A stretch of DNA of 64,000 nucleotides, taken from positions 1-64,000 of the forward strand of contig NZ_JACHYN010000013.1 in NCBI RefSeq assembly GCF_014192915.1. Direction: 5' to 3'. The notes beneath the pieces are model-generated. The model did no database searches. It saw only the letters and a list, made by a program, of their open reading frames with translations, and was not told the origin of the DNA. Within the stretch, counting starts at the first letter, position 1. Each line of letters starts with the position of its first letter. Below are positions 34,492 through 43,946 of this stretch, piece after piece. Position numbers and translations under genes: made by a program. The DNA is from Azospirillum sp. OGB3. GTDB taxonomy: Bacteria > Pseudomonadota > Alphaproteobacteria > Azospirillales > Azospirillaceae.

Positions 34492-35700
34492 TCACAGGCT
34501 GTCGGCGCAGGCGAAAACGGCCTGCGCGAGCACATGGGCGCCCAGCACGATGTCTTCCGCCCGCGTGTCCTCCACCGGCGTGTGGCTCCGCCCGCCGATG
34601 CTCGGCACAAACAGCATGGCGGTGGGAACGCTCCGCGCCAGCACCATCGCGTCGTGGATCGCGCCGCTCGGCAATGGCATCGATCCGGCGCCGCGGGCGT
34701 CGGCGGCGTCGGCAACCAACCCCTGAAGCGCGGCGTCCAGCGACACCGGCGCCAGACGCCCGGCTTCCTCCAGCGAAACCCGCACCCCCTCCTGGCCGTC
34801 GAACTCGTCGACCAGCATCGCCAGCGCGGCGCTCAAGCTGTCCAGAGCCGCCGGGTCGAGGTCGCGGAATTCGAGCAGAAGCTCCCCCCGCTCGACGACG
34901 ACGTTCACGGCGCCGGGCTGGAGCGACACCTTGCCCAGGTTCCACACGCTGTCCGTCGAGCCGGTCTGGCGGAAACGGTGATGGCAGGCGTCGGCGAAGC
35001 GGTAAAGCAGGCGGGCGGCGTCCCGGCGCAGCGCGATCGGGGTGGTGCCCGCATGGTCGGCGCGGCCGTCGAACCGCACGGCGTAGCGGCGCATGCCGAA
35101 GATCCCGGTGACCACGCCGATGGGGAGGCCGGCGGCCTCCAGCCGCGGCCCCTGCTCGATGTGGGCCTCGAAGAAGGCGCGGTGCCGTTGCGGGTCGAGA
35201 CGGATCGGCGGGGCGGTGCCCGGACCGGTGGTGTCCAGACCGGCACTGGCCGCCTCCTCGGCGAAGCCGGCCGGCAGGCCGGGCAGGTCGCCGCAGAAGG
35301 AGCGGCTGCCCAGGCAGCTCAGGAACCGGCCCTCCTCGTCGGAGAAGTCGATCAGGTCGATGCCGACCGGCGCACCGGGGCGGGCCTCCATCCAGGCACG
35401 GGCGATCTCCAATCCATAGGCGAGGCCGAGCGTGCCGTCCAGCCAGCCCCCGGTCGGCACGCTGTCGGAATGGGAACCGATCAGCACCGACCGGCCGGCG
35501 CCGGGGGCCGCGCCATACAGGTTGCCCACCGCGTCGATGGTCGCCCTGAGACCGATCCTTTCCATTTCGCCGGCCAGCCAGCGGCGGGCCGCCAGGTCCG
35601 CCGGTGAGAGCGCGGGCCGGCAGACGCCGGACCCCACCGCGCCGAATCCCGCCAGGGTCCGCAGGGTCGCCAGAACGGCGTCGCCATTGACGTTGAGCAT
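34492..35700 (-). CDS. M20-family N-carbamoyl-amino-acid/allantoate amidohydrolase-like
   Basis: This 402-aa zinc-dependent hydrolase of the hydantoinase/carbamoylase group should cleave a ureido or amide bond. Visible metal motifs are GSHSDSVPTGGWLDGTLG, FSDEEGRFL, the conserved AHIEQGP and a late His in PSGAIHDAM. Length is standard. It lies 118 bases downstream of an atypical ureohydrolase and in the same run as an amino-acid-type importer. The natural substrate is probably a carbamoyl or ureido compound made or released by the neighbouring enzyme; this is inference. Confidence 0.82.
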   Translation of the reverse strand: MLNVNGDAVLATLRTLAGFGAVGSGVCRPALSPADLAARRWLAGEMERIGLRATIDAVGNLYGAAPGAGRSVLIGSHSDSVPTGGWLDGTLGLAYGLEIARAWMEARPGAPVGIDLIDFSDEEGRFLSCLGSRSFCGDLPGLPAGFAEEAASAGLDTTGPGTAPPIRLDPQRHRAFFEAHIEQGPRLEAAGLPIGVVTGIFGMRRYAVRFDGRADHAGTTPIALRRDAARLLYRFADACHHRFRQTGSTDSVWNLGKVSLQPGAVNVVVERGELLLEFRDLDPAALDSLSAALAMLVDEFDGQEGVRVSLEEAGRLAPVSLDAALQGLVADAADARGAGSMPLPSGAIHDAMVLARSVPTAMLFVPSIGGRSHTPVEDTRAEDIVLGAHVLAQAVFACADSL

Positions 35701-35818
35701 CGATCGGAAATCCCAGCGCCTCCGCCGCCGACGGACGGGGCGCTTCGCAAAGTTCGTAGGAAGGGAAACGGTGGAGAAGAGGGCGGAGAGCGGGCGCCGC
35801 TCCCCGCCGCCGGGTCCG

Positions 35819-36889
35819 TCAGGTCCCGGTCTGGCCGGCCTTGCGCATGGCGAGGCCCGCCAGGAAGTAGGTCACCGCGTAGACGATGACCCGGTACATG
35901 ATCGCCGAACCGGGCGGGATGCACAGGAAGGACAGCCCGTCGCAGCCGCGCTTGCCGACCTCGTGCGCGATGCGGATCGCCTCGTAGTCGGTCATGCCGA
36001 TCGGCTCGGCCAGTTCGCCCAGCACGTCGCCCTCGGTCGGTCCGGCGCCGCCCAGCACGTCCATGTCGAAATGGGCGTAGACGCCGGCCGTGCCGTCGTA
36101 GGCGTGGCGCAGGTTGTCGATCACGCCCTGGATGCCCAGCTCCGTCCGGATCTTCCACATCGGCATGAAGCAGGCGCCGTTGCGCAGGTAGTGGCGGACG
36201 ATGTCCGGATTCTCCAGCATGCCGCGCTCGCCGATCTCGACCAGATTGCGGATGGCGTAGCTGGGGCAGTCGCGGAACAGCTTGTCCTTCCAGTTGGTCG
36301 AGCCGGCGACGTAGTCGTTCATGGTGGCCCAGTCGTAGGGCCAGCAGTCCCAATGGGTGTCGAGGCTGATCATGCCGACCGGCCCCTTCACATGCTCGGC
36401 CACCGGCCGGCCGATGGCGTAGGAGGCGCAAGGCGAGTTCTGGCCGATGACGATCGGCACCGCGCCGGCGGCCAGCGCCGCCTTGACCTTGCGCTCGACT
36501 CCCTCCTGGGCCTCCAGGATGCGCTCGACCGTGCCCTCGTAGCTGGCCTCGATGGGTATGTCCACGTCACCGTAATCGACGACCTTCAGATGCTCGAAGA
36601 TGTCGAGGTCGAAGTCCTGCACGTAGCCGCCGCGGTAGCGGATCGACTGCTGGCGGACGCGGACGGTGGCGGCCAGCCATTCCGCCTTGTCGACGCCGCT
36701 GTACTTGGTTCCCCAGCCGGCGGCGAAGGGCGCGCCGATGATGACGGCGTCGGCGCCGGCCAGATCCTCGTCCCGGATGGCGTAGGGAACGCCGAGGAAG
36801 GTCGGCATGTCCGCCTTGATGCGGGGAAAGTGGGTCGTGCGCCAGGTTTTGCCGGCCAGGGTATCCTGCCAGCTCGGGTATTGCGGCAT
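35819..36889 (-). CDS. Atypical ureohydrolase (arginase/agmatinase fold)
   Basis: A 356-aa protein of the ureohydrolase superfamily, which hydrolyses guanidino groups with two Mn or Ni ions. Motif 2 is present as SLDTHWDCW (the DxHxD ligands) and motif 3 keeps DxD in HFDMDVLGGAG. Motif 1, normally GGDHS with a ligand His, reads VIGQNSPCAS and lacks the His. The usual DP after motif 3 is GG. The metal site must therefore differ, so either specificity or activity is altered. It sits between the importer genes and the M20 hydrolase. Confidence 0.78.
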   Translation of the reverse strand: MPQYPSWQDTLAGKTWRTTHFPRIKADMPTFLGVPYAIRDEDLAGADAVIIGAPFAAGWGTKYSGVDKAEWLAATVRVRQQSIRYRGGYVQDFDLDIFEHLKVVDYGDVDIPIEASYEGTVERILEAQEGVERKVKAALAAGAVPIVIGQNSPCASYAIGRPVAEHVKGPVGMISLDTHWDCWPYDWATMNDYVAGSTNWKDKLFRDCPSYAIRNLVEIGERGMLENPDIVRHYLRNGACFMPMWKIRTELGIQGVIDNLRHAYDGTAGVYAHFDMDVLGGAGPTEGDVLGELAEPIGMTDYEAIRIAHEVGKRGCDGLSFLCIPPGSAIMYRVIVYAVTYFLAGLAMRKAGQTGT

Positions 36890-36960
36890 GGACGGAGATG
36901 TCCTCTTCGGGGGTTTTCAGGGCGACCGCTGCGGATCGGGTCGGGCGGCGGAGCCGGCGA

Positions 36961-37800
36961 TCAGGGAGCCTGCTTGGGGAATTCGCGCAGGGCGGGCTCG
37001 TTCACGTAGCGGCCGCCGGTGATGTACTTGGCGGCGATCATGTCCCATTGGCCGGAGGTCAGCAGGTTGTCGAGCCCGACGTTGAGGACCGACTGCAGCT
37101 CGCTGTTGCCCTTGCGGACGGTCCAGGCGATCGGCAGGAAGTTCACAGGCCGGTCGTTGAACAGCATCTTCACGCCCGGCTGCTGTTCGGTGAAGCGGGT
37201 GGCGGTGAACAGGTCCTCGAAGCTGGCGTCGGCGCGGCCGGCCGCCACCTCCATGAAACCCGCGGTCAGGTTGCCGCCGGCCAGCGAGGTCAGCTTGGCG
37301 TTGGGGATGGTGCGGCGCACGAAGTCCTCGGCGGCCGTGCCCTGGACCACGGCGATGCGCACGTCCGGCTTGTTCATGTCGGCCAGCGAGGCGAAGCGCG
37401 CCTCGTCGTTCTTCACCACGGCCACGCTGCCGAGATAGAAGATCGGCTTGGTGAAGTCGACGACGGTGGCGCGCTTGACGGTGGCGAAGGTCGCGCCGAT
37501 GGACATGTCGAACTGGCCGGCCTGCAGCCCGGCGACGAAGTTCGCCCAGGTCGTCTCGATGAAGACCGGGCGGACGCCCATCTGCTCGGCGATGGCGCGC
37601 GCCGCGTCCACATAGAATCCGGTCAGCTCGCCCGTCTTGGGGTCCTTGGCGGTGCCGGGCGGGGAGGGGATGTAGCCGATCTTCAGCTCGCCCTGCCGGA
37701 CGATCTTCTCGACCTCGCCGGCGGCCTGGGCCTTGACGGCGCCGAAGGTCACCAGGGCGCCAACCACCAGCGACGAGATCAGCGTGCGGAATGCGGACAT
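36961..37800 (-). CDS. Amino-acid-type ABC transporter substrate-binding protein
   Basis: This 279-aa periplasmic binding protein of family 3 has a signal peptide ending VKAQA. Typical segments are LKIGYIPSPPGTAKDPKTGE, GFYVDAARAIAEQMG, FDMSIGATFATVKRATVVDF and LGSVAVVKNDEA. The ATG at 37800 after GAAGAGG is the likely start. It begins 12 bases after the ATPase stop. The ligand may be a guanidino or carbamoyl amino acid given the enzymes downstream. Confidence 0.88.
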   Translation of the reverse strand: MSAFRTLISSLVVGALVTFGAVKAQAAGEVEKIVRQGELKIGYIPSPPGTAKDPKTGELTGFYVDAARAIAEQMGVRPVFIETTWANFVAGLQAGQFDMSIGATFATVKRATVVDFTKPIFYLGSVAVVKNDEARFASLADMNKPDVRIAVVQGTAAEDFVRRTIPNAKLTSLAGGNLTAGFMEVAAGRADASFEDLFTATRFTEQQPGVKMLFNDRPVNFLPIAWTVRKGNSELQSVLNVGLDNLLTSGQWDMIAAKYITGGRYVNEPALREFPKQAP

Positions 37801-37811
37801 GTTCAGCCTCT

Positions 37812-38567
37812 TCAATGCAGGACGCGGGCAAGGAACGCGCGGGTCCTCGCGTTGTCCGGGTTGGTGAAAATCTTGCCTGGTGGTCCCTCTTCGACAATTC
37901 GGCCGCCTTCCATGAAGACGACCCGGCTCGCGACGTCGCGCGCGAAGCTCATTTCGTGGGTGACGATCACCATGGTCATGCCTTCGGCGGCGAGTTCGCG
38001 CATGGTGGTCAGCACCTCGCCGACCAGTTCGGGGTCAAGCGCCGAGGTCGGCTCGTCGAACAGCATCAGGCGCGGGCGCATCGCCAGGGCGCGGGCGATC
38101 GCGGCGCGCTGCTGCTGCCCGCCCGACAGCTTGGTCGGACGGACGTCGCGCTTGTCGGCCAGCCCAACCTTGGCGAGAAGCTGCTCGGCGTGGCGGACCG
38201 CTTCGTCGCGCGCGACGCCCTTGACCTGGATCGGCCCCTCGATGACGTTCTGAAGCGTCGTCATGTGGGGGAACAGGTTGAAGTTCTGGAACACCATGCC
38301 CATTTCGGCGCGCAGCCGGTTGGTCTGGCGCTCGGTGGCCAGCCGCCGCTGGCCGCTGGCCTCGACGTAGCCGACCAGTTCGTCGCCGAAGCGGACCTCG
38401 CCTTCGTCGTAGCGTTCCAGAAAGTTGATGCATTTCAAAAGCGTGCTCTTGCCGGAGCCGCTGGGTCCGATGATCGCCACGACGTCGTGGGGCTGCACGT
38501 CGAGATCAATGCCGCTCAGGACGCGCGCGCTGCCGTAGCTCTTCCCGAGGTTGGTGATGCGCAGCAT
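37812..38567 (-). CDS. Amino-acid-type ABC transporter ATPase
   Basis: This 251-aa GlnQ/HisP-like ATPase has Walker [13 protein letters not shown]-loop [11 protein letters not shown], signature LSGGQQQR, Walker [13 protein letters not shown] and switch His in VTHEM. It energises the importer made with the permease just upstream and the binding protein just downstream. Confidence 0.93.
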   Translation of the reverse strand: MLRITNLGKSYGSARVLSGIDLDVQPHDVVAIIGPSGSGKSTLLKCINFLERYDEGEVRFGDELVGYVEASGQRRLATERQTNRLRAEMGMVFQNFNLFPHMTTLQNVIEGPIQVKGVARDEAVRHAEQLLAKVGLADKRDVRPTKLSGGQQQRAAIARALAMRPRLMLFDEPTSALDPELVGEVLTTMRELAAEGMTMVIVTHEMSFARDVASRVVFMEGGRIVEEGPPGKIFTNPDNARTRAFLARVLH

Positions 38568-38603
38568 AGGGGAAACTCCACCGGAGGATCGTGCGAGGAT
38601 CGG

Positions 38604-39269
38604 TCAGGCCCGCATCTTCAGGCGCCGTTCCAGGCGCTGCGACAACCAGATCCAAGGATAGGTGATGAAGAAGAAAAAGATCGCCAGAAAGGTATAAACT
38701 TCAAGAGGGCGGTAGGTTGTGGCGATGAGGTTGTTGGATTCTTGAAGAAGCTCGTAGACCGCGATCATCGAGCCGAGCGTCGTCAGCTTCATCAGATTGG
38801 CGAATTCGTTGATCAGAGGCGGAATCATCTTCTGTCCGGCCTGAGGCAGGATGATGCGGCGGAGCGCCGTAAAGTGATTCATGCCGATGGACTTGGCAGC
38901 GAGAAACTGGCCGGTGTCCACTGCGTTGATGCCGGCCCGCACGATCTCCGACACATAGGCTCCGGAGTGGATGCCGAGGGCGATGATGATCGAGGTCATC
39001 GCGCTGAGCTGGTAACCGAAGATGATTGGGAAGCAGTAGTAGAGCCAGACAATCTGCACGAGCGCCGGAGTCGCGCGAATCATCTCGACATAGATGGATG
39101 TGACGGATCTTACAAAGACACCAGATGATTCCCGGCTCACGCCGACCAAGAGGCCGATGAACAAGCCGATGACAGACGACAGTAACGTTATCTGAAGAGT
39201 CGTGATAGCTCCGCGCGCAAAAATCGGCCAATACTCAAGTATTATGGCGAATTGCCATTCGTACCCCAT
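38604..39269 (-). CDS. Amino-acid-type ABC transporter permease
   Basis: This 221-aa HisM/GlnP-family permease has five or so helices and the EAA loop (FLAAKSIGMNHFTALRRIIL, PQAGQKMIPPLINE). First gene of the operon. Its GC is near 50-53 percent by eye, well below the ATPase gene next to it, which indicates a different origin or a recombination border in the 36-base gap. No second permease is present, so it probably works as a homodimer. Confidence 0.9.
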   Translation of the reverse strand: MGYEWQFAIILEYWPIFARGAITTLQITLLSSVIGLFIGLLVGVSRESSGVFVRSVTSIYVEMIRATPALVQIVWLYYCFPIIFGYQLSAMTSIIIALGIHSGAYVSEIVRAGINAVDTGQFLAAKSIGMNHFTALRRIILPQAGQKMIPPLINEFANLMKLTTLGSMIAVYELLQESNNLIATTYRPLEVYTFLAIFFFFITYPWIWLSQRLERRLKMRA

Positions 39270-39313
39270 CGCCGGTGCCCCTGTTCATAGTCTGGCTTTG
39301 TCGTCAGACCTAA

Positions 39314-39357
39314 TTTTGAATGGCATTCAAAATGCTTGATTGATTTGGCACTGTCAA
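39314..39357 (-). promoter_or_regulatory. Promoter with overlapping palindromic operator
   Basis: On the minus strand a consensus TTGACA (39357-39352) lies upstream of the permease. The expected -10 position overlaps a palindrome with 8-bp perfect arms, TTTTGAAT-GGC-ATTCAAAA (39314-39332). A repressor bound there would block the polymerase. The XRE-cupin protein of the same operon is the natural candidate. The -10 box itself (CATTTT) is weak. Confidence 0.55.
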
Positions 39358-39481
39358 TGGGGTTTCGCGATGCGTGGGGCATCGGTTTCCTTCTTTTCGA
39401 TAATCAATCTGTAGTTGTAAAAAAGACGGAGGCTGCTGCGACTATGCCCGCCGTCATGCCCACTTTGCAGCGATGGATTGA

Positions 39482-39854
39482 ATGACCGGTCCCCAGGAAC
39501 TCCTTGGTCCTGGGTTTGCGTCCGCCGAGCAAGGAGACGGACATGAAGAAGAGCCGGTTCTGCGAGGAGCCGATTATTGGAACCCTGCGCGAGCAGGAAG
39601 CCGGCAGGCCAACGGCGGAGCTCTGCCGCAAGCACGGGATCAGCGAGACGACCTTCTCCCGGTGGACGGCGAAGTACGGCGGTCCGGAGGTGTCGGAAGC
39701 CAAGCGGCTGAAGACGCTGGAAGACGAGAACAGCCTCGCCGGCGCTTCGCCGATCAAGGTCGCCACGCGGATGTCACCGGAGGCGGGGCCGGGGCATGCC
39801 CCGATTGCCATCAACGCCCGGTCAGCGCATCACATGAGAGGACGCCCACTCTGA
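39482..39854 (+). pseudogene. IS3-family (IS407-like) left-end remnant with truncated orfA
   Basis: The remnant begins TGACCGGTCCCCAGG, matching the TGACC ends of IS3 elements. From the ATG at 39543 it encodes [40 protein letters not shown] and the start of LEDEN, which is the OrfA helix-turn-helix protein. After about residue 65 the sequence no longer matches OrfA, and the OrfB integrase is absent. Confidence 0.8.
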
Positions 39855-39880
39855 GCGGAGGACGCTCGGGGAGCAGGTCA

Positions 39881-40270
39881 TCAGATGTCGGCCATTGCTT
39901 GCTGAATGGTTTCATTGAGTTTGTCCGGCTCATACGGTTTCCGGAGCAACGGCCCAATTGCGTGTGGAGACGGGGTGCGCTCCATGTCGGCGTACCCCGT
40001 TGCATAGATTACCTTAATGCTCGGGCGAAGAGCGCGAACGCGTTCCGCCAAAGCAAAGCCGTCAAGGCCAGGCATGCGAATATCTGTAAACAGGACATCG
40101 ATGCGGGGCTCGTCACGAATGTGCTCCAGAGCCTCCTCCGCCGATCCTGCGTCGATCACGCGGTATCCCATGTCCTCGATAAGGTCGACGGTCATCATGC
40201 GGACCAAAGCCTCGTCCTCCACCACAAGTACGGTCGCTGGAGTGACGGGGTTGAGTCGATTGGTCTCCAT
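39881..40270 (-). CDS. Single-domain response regulator
   Basis: This 129-aa receiver domain (VLVVEDEALVRMM, phospho-Asp in LFTDIRMPGLDG, Thr/Lys region YATGYAD...LLRKPYEP) has no output domain. It starts 4 bases after the hybrid kinase stop, so it is co-expressed and probably receives phosphate from the second kinase module of that protein, as is common for HisKA/FixL-type kinases followed by a small receiver. Confidence 0.88.
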   Translation of the reverse strand: METNRLNPVTPATVLVVEDEALVRMMTVDLIEDMGYRVIDAGSAEEALEHIRDEPRIDVLFTDIRMPGLDGFALAERVRALRPSIKVIYATGYADMERTPSPHAIGPLLRKPYEPDKLNETIQQAMADI

Positions 40271-40274
40271 GCGC

Positions 40275-43271
40275 CTACTCCACCACCGGCAAGAACAACG
40301 TGATGATCGTACCTTCGCCGACCCGGCTCGCGACGCTCGCGTGCCCACCCGATTGGCTGGCGAATCCATACACCTGACTTAGGCCCAATCCGGTTCCCTC
40401 TCCAGGCGGCTTCGTGGTGAAGAATGGCTCAAACACCCGCTCCACAATGCTTGGCGGCATACCGGACCCGCTGTCAATTACCCGTAGACTGACGTAACGG
40501 CGATCCGGCCTGAGATGCCGTTCGGCTGGTGGTTCCAGGGCTGCGGGCCGCGTTTCAAACCTTAGCGTGCCGCCGTTTGGCATCGCATCACGGGCGTTGA
40601 TCGCCAAGTTCAACAGGGCCGCTTCCAATTCCGCACGGTCGACCAGGATTGGTGGAACGTCGCCCAGGTCGAGGTCCACGCGGACGTTCTCGGGAAAGGC
40701 GCGCCCGAGTACCGGAACGAGGTTTGCCAGCCGCTCGTTCACGTCGAGGGGCTGCGGGTCCAAGCGCTGACGCCGCGCAAACGACAGGAGTTGACGGGTC
40801 ATAAGCGCGCCCCGCTCGATCGCTTCGGTCGCATGATCGAGAACGTTGCGCAAAGCGGGATCGGCGGTGCGACGGCCGACCAGATGAACGGCGCCTCGCA
40901 ACACCATCAGAAGGTTGTTGAAGTCATGGGCAACTCCTGACGTCAATTGGCCAAGCGCCCGCATGCGTTCGGCATCATGATGCGCCTCGGCTGCCGCACG
41001 CCGGAGCTGCGTCATGGTCAGGTTTGCTCGCACGCGTGCGATGAGTTCTCGCGAAGAAAAGGGTTTGATCAAATAGTCGTCTGCACCTGCGTCCAGCCCC
41101 TCGACACTCGCCTCCTCACCAGCGCGGGCGGAAAGGAGCACCACCGGAATATCCTGCGTAGCTGGAGCGCTGCGCAACGCTGTCAACAGGCCAAACCCGT
41201 CCAGTCGCGGCATCATCACGTCGCTGAGCACCAGATCGGGCCGGGCCTCTCGGATCGCTTCAAGCGCCTCCACGCCATCGCAGGCGGTGCCCACGGTGAA
41301 GTCGGAGCCGAGAAGCCGGACGACGTAGTCGCGCATATCGGCGTTGTCGTCGACCACGAGGATGTAGCCGCCCATGCCACCATTCCCAACGTCCGGCGAC
41401 GTGACGGCGGATGCTGGGGATGAAGCGCTTCGTCCGCCCCACCGGCTTGCTTCGGCCAGGAACGCCTCGGCCCGAATCGGCGTAGGGGTTTCGATCTTCG
41501 CCAGCGGATTGCCCGGCTTCCCTTGGTCATCTATGGCGTTCGTCGCATGCTCTTCCCCTGCTTCCCAGGGCAACGTGACCATAAAGGTCGATCCTTGGCC
41601 GACCACACTGGTGACCTCCGCGTCGCCACCATGCAAACGCGCCAGCTCGCGCACCAGCGCCAAGCCGATGCCGGTCCCCTCGTGCGTCCTCCCCTGCGCC
41701 GATGTGACACGGTGAAAGCGGTCGAAAATCCGCTCGTGCTCTTCGGGGGCAATGCCGGTTCCCGTATCGCCCACCTCAAGCGCAACGCCGTTCGACAGGC
41801 TCGTCAATCGGACGGTGATGGTGCCGGACAACGTATATTTCAGCGCATTCGACAGAAGATTGAGAACGATCTTCTCCCACATGTCACGGTCGACCGCGAC
41901 CAGCCGAGGCAGCCTTTCGCATTCCACCCCGAAGCGCAAACCAGCCGTTTCGATCGCCGAGCGAAAAGAGCCAGCTATGTCGGTGGTAAAGGCGGCAAGA
42001 TCCGTAGGCTCGAACTTGGCCTGTGCCCGCCCCGCCTCAATCCGTGAGAAATCAAGCAGCGAATTGACCAGTTTCAGCAGGCGCAGGCCGTTGCGGTGGA
42101 TCGTGTGCAACAAAGCGCGATCAGCCTCATCCCATGCCGCCGCTTTGGGCAAAAGGTCTTCGAGAGGCCCGAGCAGCAAGGTCAACGGCGTCCGGAATTC
42201 ATGGCTGACGTTGGAAAAGAAGACCGTCTTTGCACGGTCCAACTCCGTCAGGGCATCGGCACGCCGCCGTTCCGCTTCATAAGCCAATGCGTTGCTGAGC
42301 GTAACCGCAATCTGGCCAGCCAAGAGCTGCAAAAAGGACCGGTGGCCATCATCAAGGGCCCGGTTCGGGCTGGTGCCGGTGACAAGCACGCCGATCGGTG
42401 CGCCGTGCCCGGACCCGCCGATCGGCTGACTGACCGCAACACGGGTTGGGTCGCCCCACGGGCCTCCCGGCCGGGTCAGATGGTGATCAATGTCGTCGAG
42501 CACCACCATCTCACCCGCCATGGCGCGACGCAGTCCCCACGGATCGGGACCGTCGTCATGGAGGTGGATTGCGCGCGATGCGAGCGGATCGGTCGCAGGA
42601 AGCCCCACCACACTGTGGAGCACGATTTCATCCCCATCCGGATCACGCAGGTACAGAAGCATGAACGGCACGTCGAGGGGATGTTCGGCGACAATCGCCG
42701 CCGCCTCGCGGCACGCCAGATCGACGCTCCGCGTCTCTCCAGCCTTCGATGCCAAGTCGCGCAGCAACGCAACCCTCCGCTCCCCCACGATTTGCAGCGT
42801 GACTTCGCTGCACACCGCCAACATGCCCACGATCCGACCGTCGTCATCCTCCGCCGGCGCGTGCGACACACTGAAATAGGCCTCCTCGCGGTAACCGGCG
42901 CGCTCAAGCAGCAGCAGCAGAGCCGGCGTCCAATTGGCAACACCCGAGCGCATGACCTCGTCGATCATCGGGCCCAGCGTGTCCCAGGCCTCGGCAAGCG
43001 TGATCCGGATATCGCTTCCCAGGGCATCTGGGTGCTTGTCGCCGATCAGTTGCGCATAGGCGTCGTTGTAGAATTGGGTGAACTCCGTCCCCCAGGTCAG
43101 GATCATCGGATAACGGGAGGTAAGGAGGGTGCGGACCGTGGCTTTCAGACTTTGCGGCCACTTTTCGACCGGACCGACCGGCGTGCGGGACCAGTCGAAC
43201 TCGCGCATCAAGGCTGCGATCGCTCCAGGTCGATCGAACAATCCTCTCTTACTCTGAATGCGGTTGTTCAT
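40275..43271 (-). CDS. Hybrid histidine kinase with two kinase modules
   Basis: A 998-aa cytoplasmic protein. A PAS-like N-terminus ([20 protein letters not shown]) occupies about 20-160 and a GAF-like domain about 165-335. The first kinase module has HisKA His in [12 protein letters not shown] with ATPase motifs LLSNALKYT and [11 protein letters not shown] receiver follows at about 640-760 ([30 protein letters not shown]). The second kinase module has His in [11 protein letters not shown] with ATPase motifs [11 protein letters not shown] and GTGLGLSQV. The PAS-GAF-HK-receiver-HK order suggests an internal relay to the small receiver encoded next. Codon use is slightly less GC-rich than most neighbours. 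Confidence 0.88.
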   Translation of the reverse strand: MNNRIQSKRGLFDRPGAIAALMREFDWSRTPVGPVEKWPQSLKATVRTLLTSRYPMILTWGTEFTQFYNDAYAQLIGDKHPDALGSDIRITLAEAWDTLGPMIDEVMRSGVANWTPALLLLLERAGYREEAYFSVSHAPAEDDDGRIVGMLAVCSEVTLQIVGERRVALLRDLASKAGETRSVDLACREAAAIVAEHPLDVPFMLLYLRDPDGDEIVLHSVVGLPATDPLASRAIHLHDDGPDPWGLRRAMAGEMVVLDDIDHHLTRPGGPWGDPTRVAVSQPIGGSGHGAPIGVLVTGTSPNRALDDGHRSFLQLLAGQIAVTLSNALAYEAERRRADALTELDRAKTVFFSNVSHEFRTPLTLLLGPLEDLLPKAAAWDEADRALLHTIHRNGLRLLKLVNSLLDFSRIEAGRAQAKFEPTDLAAFTTDIAGSFRSAIETAGLRFGVECERLPRLVAVDRDMWEKIVLNLLSNALKYTLSGTITVRLTSLSNGVALEVGDTGTGIAPEEHERIFDRFHRVTSAQGRTHEGTGIGLALVRELARLHGGDAEVTSVVGQGSTFMVTLPWEAGEEHATNAIDDQGKPGNPLAKIETPTPIRAEAFLAEASRWGGRSASSPASAVTSPDVGNGGMGGYILVVDDNADMRDYVVRLLGSDFTVGTACDGVEALEAIREARPDLVLSDVMMPRLDGFGLLTALRSAPATQDIPVVLLSARAGEEASVEGLDAGADDYLIKPFSSRELIARVRANLTMTQLRRAAAEAHHDAERMRALGQLTSGVAHDFNNLLMVLRGAVHLVGRRTADPALRNVLDHATEAIERGALMTRQLLSFARRQRLDPQPLDVNERLANLVPVLGRAFPENVRVDLDLGDVPPILVDRAELEAALLNLAINARDAMPNGGTLRFETRPAALEPPAERHLRPDRRYVSLRVIDSGSGMPPSIVERVFEPFFTTKPPGEGTGLGLSQVYGFASQSGGHASVASRVGEGTIITLFLPVVE

Positions 43272-43432
43272 TTCCTGTCACGGTCCGCGCTCAAACAGCA
43301 GGCTTATATGGGAATGAGGACGCTTGAGGAAAGGCGACAAGCGATAAGCTGCGCTGCATAGAACCGCTCCGAGCCCGTTTGAGAAAGAGGGCGGGCACGA
43401 TCAAGTTGTGAGGCCCTGGGGCATGATGGAAC

Positions 43433-43669
43433 TTATGGCGACGTAGATCTGCCTTCGGAGACGTCGATACGGGCCCTTAGGAGCGCGGCCAGCGTCGTCG
43501 TCCGCAATGCGGCCGTATCAATCGGAAGACCGGCGCGCTCAATGCCTGCTTCGATCTGGTGCGCCCATGCCTCAGCGTCAGCCTTCTTGGTGAATGTGCG
43601 GCTGATTGGGATGCCCTTCACGCCAAACCTGACCTGCCACTTTGTGCCGCGTTTACGGAACGAAGCCAT
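43433..43669 (-). pseudogene. Truncated tyrosine integrase, N-terminal fragment
   Basis: This 78-aa ORF reads like the arm-binding N-terminus of phage-type integrases: MASFRKRGTKWQVRFGVKG, then RTFTKKADAEAWAHQIEAG and a start of TLAALLR. The core and catalytic domains are missing. It begins about 105 bases beyond the 3' end of tRNA-Arg on the same strand, the usual position for an integrase of a tRNA-targeted island. The 160 bases between it and the hybrid kinase start hold no gene. Confidence 0.7.
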
Positions 43670-43773
43670 GTCGAAAATACCGTCACTGTGACCACAGCGT
43701 GACGGATTGGTTTTTTGGCAATTTCCGGATTCTGCCCCAAGCGTCCAACCAATTGGAATGCTTGGGAAATCGC

Positions 43774-43850
<77 letters not shown>

Positions 43851-43946
43851 GTCATCAGCGGAGGCGCACCATAGCGAAAAGCCCGACCGAGTGCAAACAC
43901 TCCTTTCGACATTTTTTCACACCCCGCCGGGGCCACTCACCCGCTC

